From Acidobacteriota bacterium (GTDB lineage: Bacteria; Acidobacteriota; Vicinamibacteria; Vicinamibacterales; CAVVIG01), in NCBI GenBank assembly GCA_020850715.1, contig JADZED010000045.1, positions 21,818-85,817 on the forward strand: a DNA stretch of 64,000 nucleotides. Reading direction: 5' to 3'. The translations under genes were made by a program, and so were the position numbers. Shown in pieces: positions 25,758 to 32,654 of the stretch. Each line of letters begins with the position of its first letter. Position 1 is the first letter of the stretch. The notes beneath the pieces were generated by a model, which saw only the letters and a list, made by a program, of their open reading frames with translations, was not told the DNA's origin and made no database searches.

Positions 25758-26996
25758 ATGCTGCGACGCGTTCTTCCGGTTCTCTTCGCCATGCTCGTCG
25801 TCGTGCCCGCCGTTGCGCAGCCCCGTCCCGCCCAGGGATCGCGGGTCGGCGTGCCGGCGGCGCAGCCCTACTTCCCCGAACGCCTCGACTGGCAGCACAA
25901 GACGCCCGAAGAGGCCGGGATGGACGCGGCGCTGATCGCCGAGGGCATCAAGATTGCCGTCGACGGACAGGCGACCTCGCCGAGAGATTCGAGCCTCCTC
26001 CAGTACCAGAGCTTCAACAGGGAGCCGTTCAACGCGATCATCGGCCCGGTCAGGGACCGCGGCGGCGCCAGCGGCCTCATCGTGAAGAACGGCTACATCG
26101 TCGCCGAATGGGGCGATCCGGCCCGCGTCGACATCACGCACAGCGTGACCAAGACGTTTCTCACGACGGTGATTGGTCTGGCGGTGCGGGACGGCCTGAT
26201 CAAGGACGTCAACGACTACGCGAAAGACTACATGCCGCCGATGGTCGACCTGTTCACCTCGGAGCACAACAGCAAGATCAAGTGGGACCACCTGCTGCGC
26301 CAGACCAGCGACTGGGAAGGCACGCTCTGGGGCAAGCCCGACTGGGCCGACCGCCCGGTGGGCGAGACGATCGAGCAGATGAAGAATCGGCCGATGTACG
26401 AACCGGGCACGCATTTCAAGTACAACGACGTGCGCGTGAACGTCATGGCGCTGGCGGCGCTGCAGGTGTGGCGCAAGCCGCTGCCGGACGTGCTCCGCGA
26501 AGAGGTGATGAACCCGATCGGCGCGTCGTCCACCTGGCGCTGGTTCGGCTACGACAACTCGTGGGTCGAGATCGACGGGAAGCAGGTGCAGTCGGTGAGC
26601 GGCGGCGGCCACTGGGGCGGCGGCATGTTCATCAACTCGTACGACATGGCGCGGTTCGGCTACCTGTTCCTGCGCAACGGCAAGTGGAAGGACCGCCAGA
26701 TCGTCCCGACGACGTGGATCGCGATGGCGCGCAAGCCGGGGCCCGACAACGCCACCTACGGCTTCGCGAACTGGTACCTCAACACCGACCGCAAGCCGTT
26801 GCCGGCGGCTCCGGCCACCGCCGTGCGATTCGTCGGCAACGGGTCCAACATCATCTACGTCGATTGGGACAACGATCTCGTCGTGATCTACCGCTGGATT
26901 GGCGGCGGGCCGACGCTCAACGACTCGCTCGCGAAGATCATCGCGTCGATCAGGACGCCGGCGCCGCGGCCGACCTCGTCGATGGCCGGCCGATAG
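25758..26996 (+). CDS. Secreted serine hydrolase, beta-lactamase class C/esterase family
   Basis: 412 residues. The signal peptide ends near VPAVAQ. The SxxK motif is S129-V-T-K132 (HSVTKTF); the YxN position reads KYND near Y222; a glycine-rich GGGHWGGGMFI stretch follows. These are penicillin-binding-like serine hydrolases acting in the periplasm on esters, amides or peptidoglycan; substrate unknown. AAGGAG upstream of the ATG supports this start over an in-frame one at 25617. It converges with the DUF885 gene. Confidence 0.88.
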   Translation: MLRRVLPVLFAMLVVVPAVAQPRPAQGSRVGVPAAQPYFPERLDWQHKTPEEAGMDAALIAEGIKIAVDGQATSPRDSSLLQYQSFNREPFNAIIGPVRDRGGASGLIVKNGYIVAEWGDPARVDITHSVTKTFLTTVIGLAVRDGLIKDVNDYAKDYMPPMVDLFTSEHNSKIKWDHLLRQTSDWEGTLWGKPDWADRPVGETIEQMKNRPMYEPGTHFKYNDVRVNVMALAALQVWRKPLPDVLREEVMNPIGASSTWRWFGYDNSWVEIDGKQVQSVSGGGHWGGGMFINSYDMARFGYLFLRNGKWKDRQIVPTTWIAMARKPGPDNATYGFANWYLNTDRKPLPAAPATAVRFVGNGSNIIYVDWDNDLVVIYRWIGGGPTLNDSLAKIIASIRTPAPRPTSSMAGR

Positions 26997-27012
26997 CCAT
27001 CGCGTTCCCGGG

Positions 27013-27028
27013 GGCCGGCGTTCCGGCC
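27013..27028. terminator. GC stem-loop between convergent genes
   Basis: GGCCGG-CGTT-CCGGCC (27013-27028) forms a 6-bp stem with a tetraloop in the 42-bp gap between the serine hydrolase and DUF885 stop codons. No T-run; possible bidirectional weak terminator. Confidence 0.35.
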
Positions 27029-27038
27029 GGTCCCCGCG

Positions 27039-28361
27039 CTACCTGGGGCTCAGCCCCGACGGCAGCCGCGGCGACGCGAGCAGCTTCACGAACTCGTCCC
27101 ACCGTCTGGCCGGATCGCCGCCGCTGCGCGATTCGACGTACTGCTTCACGAGATCCTGGCCGAGGTTGTAGTTGATCACGTAGCTGCGATAGGTGTCGAA
27201 GAAGCGCGTCCGCTGCTCGGCGCGCGCCTGCGGCATCATCGCGTAGCGCGTGAGCCAGGCGACCGCGCCCGCGCGGTCGATCTCGCCGTTCAGGTACCGC
27301 CGCGCCGCCTCGTTGCCCGCGTAGGCCAGCTTGTTCACGAGCGCCTGCACCTTCGCGTATTCCGCCGCCTGCGCCGGATCGAGCCCGGCCGCCGGATACA
27401 GCACGTCGCGTTCGAACGCCAGCCGCTCGTCGCCGGGGAAGGCCACCTCGATGCCGTAGTTCGCCGTGCCCTCGGCGATCAGCGACTGGGGCGAGAAGAG
27501 CGCGTACACCGAATACTCGATCCAGCCGCGATCGCGCAGCAGCTTCTGCTCGAGCAGGGCGTTGTAGACGTGGTGACCCGGGTAGCCTTCGTGACAGGCG
27601 AGATCGACGGCGCGGTCGATGTAGATCGGCAGATCGGTGTTGACCTGGATCAGGCTGCGGTCGTTCCCCTGGTACCAGTTGTAGCCGCTCCACGGCTTGT
27701 CGGTCACGTACTCGACGGTGAAGCTCTCGTTGGCCGGCAACTGCACGTGCGGCAGCGTGCGCCGGCGGCATTCGGCGATCGCCTTGTCGAACACCGCCTG
27801 CAGCCGATCGTGCGGAATCTCGAACTTCGAGCGGAACTCGTCGTAGCGGTCGACCAGCGCGCCGTCGCCGGGAAGATCGCGTGCGATCTCGTCGATGATC
27901 GCCTGGAAGTAGGAGTCCGGGTGCGTCGGCGCCGTCGCGTCGTAGAGCGCCTGCGATTCCTCGTCGAAGGTCAGCTTCACGCCTTCCAGCATGCGCACGC
28001 GCGACCGCAGCGCCTCGAGCTGACGGCGCAGGTACTCGTGCCGGAGGACGGCCAGTTCGTCGCGATCGCCCTCGGCCAGCGGCGGGATGTCGGCGAGGGC
28101 CTGGCCTGCCGCCTGTTCGATGTCGCGCAGCGGCAGCTGCCCTCGCTCCGCCTCCGCCTTCCATTCGGGCGGCCCGAAGTAGGAGTCGACGTAGTCGGCA
28201 TCGTGCTGCCCGACGGCGAGCACGAGCTTCACGTAGCGTTCGGCGATGGCATTCATCGGGGACGGCCGGGGAGCAGCGGCGGGCGCCTGCGCCAGGAGCG
28301 CGGCGGCGGCCGCGAGCGAGCCCAGCGTGGCGGCGCCGGCAATCCGCGTGAGCTTCGTCAT
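27039..28361 (-). CDS. DUF885 family secreted putative metallopeptidase
   Basis: 440 residues. The N-terminal signal is (TLGSLAAAAALLAQAPA). The hallmark HEGYPGHH motif (in ACHEGYPGHHVY) plus EGTANYGIE downstream is characteristic of DUF885, an uncharacterised family thought to be zinc-dependent because of its HExxxGHH pattern. Likely periplasmic. The start ATG has a TACAAT box ending 6 nt upstream (28368-28373, minus strand), implying a leaderless message. Divergent from ada. Confidence 0.88.
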   Translation of the reverse strand: MTKLTRIAGAATLGSLAAAAALLAQAPAAAPRPSPMNAIAERYVKLVLAVGQHDADYVDSYFGPPEWKAEAERGQLPLRDIEQAAGQALADIPPLAEGDRDELAVLRHEYLRRQLEALRSRVRMLEGVKLTFDEESQALYDATAPTHPDSYFQAIIDEIARDLPGDGALVDRYDEFRSKFEIPHDRLQAVFDKAIAECRRRTLPHVQLPANESFTVEYVTDKPWSGYNWYQGNDRSLIQVNTDLPIYIDRAVDLACHEGYPGHHVYNALLEQKLLRDRGWIEYSVYALFSPQSLIAEGTANYGIEVAFPGDERLAFERDVLYPAAGLDPAQAAEYAKVQALVNKLAYAGNEAARRYLNGEIDRAGAVAWLTRYAMMPQARAEQRTRFFDTYRSYVINYNLGQDLVKQYVESRSGGDPARRWDEFVKLLASPRLPSGLSPR

Positions 28362-28367
28362 GCCATC

Positions 28368-28373
28368 ATTGTA
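28368..28373 (-). promoter_or_regulatory. -10 element (TACAAT) for the DUF885 gene
   Basis: TACAAT on the minus strand ends 6 nt before the ATG at 28361; leaderless transcription inferred. Confidence 0.5.
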
Positions 28374-28431
28374 GCGATCCTCGCGTCACTTCGGCCGCAA
28401 GCTCCGGGTGGCGGCGGTCGTGCGGCGCGGC

Positions 28432-28437
28432 CACAAT
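28432..28437 (+). promoter_or_regulatory. -10 element (CACAAT) for ada
   Basis: CACAAT ends 7 nt before the ATG at 28445. An earlier in-frame ATG at 28436 overlaps this box, so the later ATG is preferred if the promoter is real. Confidence 0.4.
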
Positions 28438-28444
28438 GGTCCGC

Positions 28445-29650
28445 ATGCCATACGCACCAGCGCACCTCAGCGCCCTCGACGCGCGATGGGCCGCCGTGCT
28501 CGGCCGTGATCGGTCGTCCGACGGACAGTTCGTGTATGCCGTCGGCACGACCGGCATCTACTGCCGTCCGTCGTGTCCGAGCCGGCGCCCGCGCCGCGAT
28601 CATGTCGTGTTCTTCGAGGCGGCCGGAGACGCGGAGCGGGCCGGGTACCGCGCCTGTCGCCGATGCCGCCCCGCCGAGCCGCCGCCCGTCGATCCGTGGG
28701 TGGACCGCATCCGGCGCGCCTGCGCGCACCTCGCGAATGCCGAGGCGCGCCCGTCGCTCTCGACCCTGGCGCGCCATCTCGGCGGCAGCCGGTATCACCT
28801 GCAGCGGAACTTCAAGCGGCTGGTCGGCATCACGCCACGCGAGTACGCGGATGCCTGCCGCCTGGCCAGGGTGAAGCGCGGCCTGCGGGCCGGCGAGGCG
28901 GTGACGGGCGCGCTCCTCGACGCCGGCTACGGGTCGGCCAGCCGGTTCTACGAGCGCGCGGCGCCGAAGCTCGGCATGCCGCCGCGGACCTACGGCCGCG
29001 GCGGCGCGGGCGCGACCATCGGCTACGTCATGGTCGCCTCGCCGCTCGGACGGCTGCTCGTGGCGGCGACGCCGCGCGGCATCTGCTCGATCGCGCTCGC
29101 GAGCTCGGACCACGAGCTCGAGTCGTCTCTGCGGGCAGAGTACCCGGCGGCGGTGCTCGCTCATGCCTCGACAGGCGCGCTGACCCGATGGACGCGGCAG
29201 GTGGTCGATCATCTCGCGGGAAGGCTGCCGCGGCTCGACCTGCCGCTCGACATCCGCGCCACCTCCTTCCAGTGGCAGGTGTGGCAGGCCCTGTCGTCGA
29301 TCCCCTATGGCGAGACGCGGACCTACAAGGAAGTCGCGAAGACGATCGGCCGCCCGGCCGCGGTGCGCGCCGTTGCACGCGCGTGCGCGACCAACCCGGT
29401 GGCGGTCGCCATCCCGTGCCATCGCGTCGTCGCGAGCGACGGCCGGCTTGCCGGATACCGCTGGGGCAGGCGCCGGAAGCAGGCGCTGATCGCGGGCGAG
29501 CGGCGCGCACGCCGGGCCAGGGCGGAAGCCCGGGATAGAATGAACGCGGATGAAGCGCCCGATTCCTCCTCGCTACGGCCGCTCGCCCTGGATCGATCAG
29601 TTCCCCAAGTCGCGCATCCCCTCGTACCCGAGCTACGGCGGCGCCGCTGA
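28445..29650 (+). CDS. ada: Bifunctional Ada: methylphosphotriester sensor/activator and O6-methylguanine-DNA methyltransferase
   Basis: 401 residues. N-terminal zinc domain with C40, C44, C71 and C74 (C-x3-C...C-x2-C; C40 would accept methyl from phosphotriesters); AraC-type HTH (about 85-180); C-terminal alkyltransferase domain with active cysteine C325 in PCHRV. It repairs alkylated DNA and, once methylated, activates repair genes. Oddity: about 48 residues beyond the usual end (near GERRAR) continue in frame to 29650 and overlap the next gene by 101 bp in another frame. This tail is Arg/Pro-rich and probably not functional. The start was chosen from the promoter position; 28436 is the alternative. 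Confidence 0.92.
   Translation: MPYAPAHLSALDARWAAVLGRDRSSDGQFVYAVGTTGIYCRPSCPSRRPRRDHVVFFEAAGDAERAGYRACRRCRPAEPPPVDPWVDRIRRACAHLANAEARPSLSTLARHLGGSRYHLQRNFKRLVGITPREYADACRLARVKRGLRAGEAVTGALLDAGYGSASRFYERAAPKLGMPPRTYGRGGAGATIGYVMVASPLGRLLVAATPRGICSIALASSDHELESSLRAEYPAAVLAHASTGALTRWTRQVVDHLAGRLPRLDLPLDIRATSFQWQVWQALSSIPYGETRTYKEVAKTIGRPAAVRAVARACATNPVAVAIPCHRVVASDGRLAGYRWGRRRKQALIAGERRARRARAEARDRMNADEAPDSSSLRPLALDRSVPQVAHPLVPELRRRR
29536..29541 (+). promoter_or_regulatory. -10 element (TAGAAT) for the FAD oxidoreductase gene
   Basis: TAGAAT inside the 3' part of ada ends 8 nt before the ATG at 29550; leaderless transcription inferred. It would give the bsh genes a promoter separate from ada. 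Confidence 0.45.
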
Positions 29651-30791
29651 GCGCGACGTCGTCGTGATCGGCGGCGGGTTGACCGGCTGCGCCGCCGCGT
29701 ACGCTTTTGCCTCGGCCGGCGTCAACGTAACGCTGCTGGAGGCGGCCCGCGTCGGACAGGGGCGGACGGCAGACGGCCCGGGCTGGATGTCGGCCGAGCC
29801 GGACGTCGATTTCGTCATCCTCGAAAAGACCATCGGCCTGCGCCACGCGAGGCACGCCTTCCAGGCCTGGCGGCGCGCCGCGCTCGAGGGCGCCGCGCTC
29901 CTGCGCCGGCTCGACGTGAAGTGCGCCCTCGAGCCGCGCGACACGCTCGCGATCGCCAGGGACGGCGAGCAGGCGGCGCGCCTGACGCGCGAGCACAAGG
30001 CGAGGCGCGCGGCCGGGCTGGAGGCGGCGCTGCTGAACGCGCGCGCGGCGTCGGCGGCCGCGGCGCCGGGGGCGGCCGCGGCGCTGCGCGTCCGCGACGG
30101 CGCCACCCTCGATCCCTATCGCGCGTGTCTCGGGCTGGCGGCGGCGGCCGCCGCGCGCGGCGTCCGCGTCTTCGAGCAGTCGGGGGTGCGGCGGATCACG
30201 TTCACGCGCAAGCATGTCGATGTCTTCACGGCCGCCGGCGCCATCCGAACGCGGGCCGTCGTCGTCGCCACCGGCATCCCGACGCCGCTGTTCCGGGCGC
30301 TGATCCGCCATTTCTGGTTCCGCACGGCCTGGCTCGCGCTCACCGGGCCGATGCCGGCCCGGGTCCGCAGGGCCATCGGCGCGCGCGCCGCGGTCGTGCG
30401 CGACGGCGCCAGTCCCCCGCACCTGGTCCGGTGGGTCGGCGACCAGCGGCTGCTCGTCAGCGGCGCCGAGACGCAGTCGGGTCCGCCGCGGCTTCGGAGC
30501 CGCGCGATCGTGCAGCAGTCGATGGAGCTCATGTACGAGCTGTCGACCATCTATCCGGAGATCTCCGGCATCCAGCCGACGCACGGGTGGGACACCGAGT
30601 TCGCGAAGACCGACGATGGGCTCCCGTACTTCGGGCGCCACCGGAACTTCCCGATGCACCTGTTCGCGTTCGGCGGCGACAGCCGCAGCGTGACCGGATC
30701 GTTTCTCGCCAGCCGCATGCTGCTGCGGGAGTTTCTCGGCGCGCCCGAGCCGGCCGACGCCCCGTTCGAGTTCGCGCGCCATGGCCGGTGA
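29550..30791 (+). CDS. FAD-dependent oxidoreductase (DAO/glycine oxidase type)
   Basis: 413 residues. The dinucleotide-binding motif is VVVIGGGLTGCAAA (G41-x-G43-x2-G46), followed by LLEAARVGQGRTADG; near the C-terminus, FAFGGDSRSVTGSFLASRM is the FAD-contacting end of the DAO fold. Substrate, probably an amine or amino acid, is unknown. It overlaps ada upstream by 101 bp and bshB1 downstream by 11 bp. The position before the bacillithiol genes suggests a link to thiol or stress metabolism, but this is inference. Confidence 0.85.
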   Translation: MKRPIPPRYGRSPWIDQFPKSRIPSYPSYGGAAERDVVVIGGGLTGCAAAYAFASAGVNVTLLEAARVGQGRTADGPGWMSAEPDVDFVILEKTIGLRHARHAFQAWRRAALEGAALLRRLDVKCALEPRDTLAIARDGEQAARLTREHKARRAAGLEAALLNARAASAAAAPGAAAALRVRDGATLDPYRACLGLAAAAAARGVRVFEQSGVRRITFTRKHVDVFTAAGAIRTRAVVVATGIPTPLFRALIRHFWFRTAWLALTGPMPARVRRAIGARAAVVRDGASPPHLVRWVGDQRLLVSGAETQSGPPRLRSRAIVQQSMELMYELSTIYPEISGIQPTHGWDTEFAKTDDGLPYFGRHRNFPMHLFAFGGDSRSVTGSFLASRMLLREFLGAPEPADAPFEFARHGR

Positions 30792-31500
30792 GCCTGCCAT
30801 CGATCTGATCGCGTTCGGCCCGCATCCCGACGACATCGAGATCGGCATGGGCGGCACGATCGCCAGGCACACCTCGCTCGGCTTCGCCGTCGGTCTGTGC
30901 GATCTCACGGCCGGCGAGATGGGCAGCAACGGCACCGTCGAGGAGCGGCTGCAGGAGGCCGAGCAGGCGGCATCGGTGCTCGGCTGCGCCTGGCGCACGA
31001 ACCTCGGCTGGCCCGACCGCCGCTTCGGCACCGATCCGGCGCTGGTCGAGCAGGCGGTCGCCTTCATCCGGCGGCATCGGCCGCGCGCGGTGGCGGTGCC
31101 CTACTGGGCCGATCGCCATCCCGACCACGAGGCCGCGAGCCGCCTGCTGAGGGACGCCGTCTTCAACAGCGGGCTGCGGCGCTACGGCGTCGGCGAGGCG
31201 TGGCGCCCCGAATGGGTGTGCCACTACTTCATCAACGACAACGTGACGCCCTCGTTCGTCGTCGACGTCAGCGGACATTACGAGCAGAAGCGGCGGGCGC
31301 TCGCCTGCCACGCGAGCCAGTTCCGCCGGACCGGCGGCGCAGCGGCGACGCGCCTGAACACGCCGCTCTTCAACCAGCTCGTCGAGAGCCGCGACGCGCA
31401 GTTCGGCGCGCTCGCCGGCGTCGCGTGGGCGGAGGGCTTCGTCGTGCGCGAGCCGCTGGTCCGTCCGACGCTCTTCAAGACCGGCGGGGACGGGCGCTGA
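30781..31500 (+). CDS. bshB1: N-acetylglucosaminyl-malate deacetylase (bacillithiol synthesis)
   Basis: 239 residues, PIG-L/LmbE family. Zinc site: H15-x-D17-D18 in GPHPDDIE and H116 in HPDHEAAS. TAGEMGSNGTVEERLQEA, LGWPDR and CHASQFRR are characteristic of BshB1. It removes the acetyl group from GlcNAc-malate to give GlcN-malate, the second step to bacillithiol. Overlaps the FAD gene upstream; its stop shares one base with the bshA start (TGATG), so the two Bsh enzymes are co-translated. Confidence 0.93.
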   Translation: MAGEPAIDLIAFGPHPDDIEIGMGGTIARHTSLGFAVGLCDLTAGEMGSNGTVEERLQEAEQAASVLGCAWRTNLGWPDRRFGTDPALVEQAVAFIRRHRPRAVAVPYWADRHPDHEAASRLLRDAVFNSGLRRYGVGEAWRPEWVCHYFINDNVTPSFVVDVSGHYEQKRRALACHASQFRRTGGAAATRLNTPLFNQLVESRDAQFGALAGVAWAEGFVVREPLVRPTLFKTGGDGR

Positions 31501-32654
31501 TGCGAATCGGCATCGTGTGCTACGCGTCGGTGGGCGGCAGCGGCATCATCGCGACCGAGCTGGGCAAGACCCTCGCGGCCCGGAGCCACGACGTGCACAT
31601 CCTGAGCAGCGACATGCCCTTCCGCCTCGGCGAGTACCAGCCGGGGCTGACGTTCCATCGGGTCGACACGCCGAGCTATCCGCTGTTCCGCGAGCCGCAG
31701 TACCTGCTGTCGCTCGCCAACAAGATCGTCCAGGTGGCCCGGAGCGAGCGGCTCGACATCGTGCACGCGCACTACGCGATCCCGCACGCCACGGCCGGCT
31801 ACCTCGCGCGGCAGATACTGGTCGCGACGCGCGGCGGTCCGGTGCCGTCGATCATCACGACGCTCCACGGCACCGACATCACCCTGCTCGGCAGCGATCG
31901 CTCCTACACCGAGACGGTGGCCTTCTGCATCGAACAGTCCGACGGCGTGACTGCGGTGTCCGAGAGCCTCAAGCGCGACACCTACCGCGAGCTGGGCATT
32001 ACCAAGGACATCCGGGTCATCCCGAACTTCCTCGACTGCTCGACGCACCGGCGCGTCGACGCCGAGTGGGTGCGGCAGCGTGTGATCGGCGATCCGGCCG
32101 GCAAGGTGCTGGTCCACGTCTCGAACTTCAGACCGGTGAAGCGGGTGGCCGCCGTCGTCGACGTCTTCGCACGGGTCGACCGCCTGGTGCCCGCGCACCT
32201 GCTGATGGTCGGCGACGGCCCGGACCGCGACCTCGCGGCGCGCTATGCGGCCGAGCTTGGTGTCGCCGACCGCGTGCACTTCCTGGGCGAGCAGGACGAG
32301 GTGCGATCGCTCCTGTCGATCGCCGACGTGTTCCTGCTGCCGTCCGCGCAGGAGAGCTTCGGGCTCGCGGCGCTCGAGGCGATGGCGTGCGAAGTGCCGG
32401 TCGTCGCCTCCAACGTCGGCGGATTGCCCGAGGTGATCGAGCACGGCGTGAACGGGTTCCTGCACCCGCCGGCGGAGCACGGGGCGATGGCGCGCTCGGC
32501 GGCCGAACTGCTGGCGGATCGCGCGCTGCACCGGCGGGTCGCCGCGGCCGCGCTCGAAACGGTCCAGGTTCGATTCTGCGACGGGAAGATCGTGCCTCTC
32601 TACGAGGACTATTATGAAGAGGTGTTGAAGGCCTCGAAACGAGCCGCGGTGTGA
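31500..32654 (+). CDS. bshA: N-acetylglucosaminyl-L-malate synthase (bacillithiol synthesis)
   Basis: 384 residues, GT4 glycosyltransferase. MRIGIVCYASVGGSGIIATELGK and SSDMPFRLGEY at the N-terminus and HYAIPHA are specific to BshA; the C-terminal donor domain has the EX7E-type SAQESFGLAALEAMAC. It joins UDP-GlcNAc to L-malate. With bshB1 it forms the first two steps of bacillithiol; the cysteine ligase bshC is not in this window. The stop overlaps the next GTG (GTGA). Confidence 0.94.
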   Translation: MRIGIVCYASVGGSGIIATELGKTLAARSHDVHILSSDMPFRLGEYQPGLTFHRVDTPSYPLFREPQYLLSLANKIVQVARSERLDIVHAHYAIPHATAGYLARQILVATRGGPVPSIITTLHGTDITLLGSDRSYTETVAFCIEQSDGVTAVSESLKRDTYRELGITKDIRVIPNFLDCSTHRRVDAEWVRQRVIGDPAGKVLVHVSNFRPVKRVAAVVDVFARVDRLVPAHLLMVGDGPDRDLAARYAAELGVADRVHFLGEQDEVRSLLSIADVFLLPSAQESFGLAALEAMACEVPVVASNVGGLPEVIEHGVNGFLHPPAEHGAMARSAAELLADRALHRRVAAAALETVQVRFCDGKIVPLYEDYYEEVLKASKRAAV

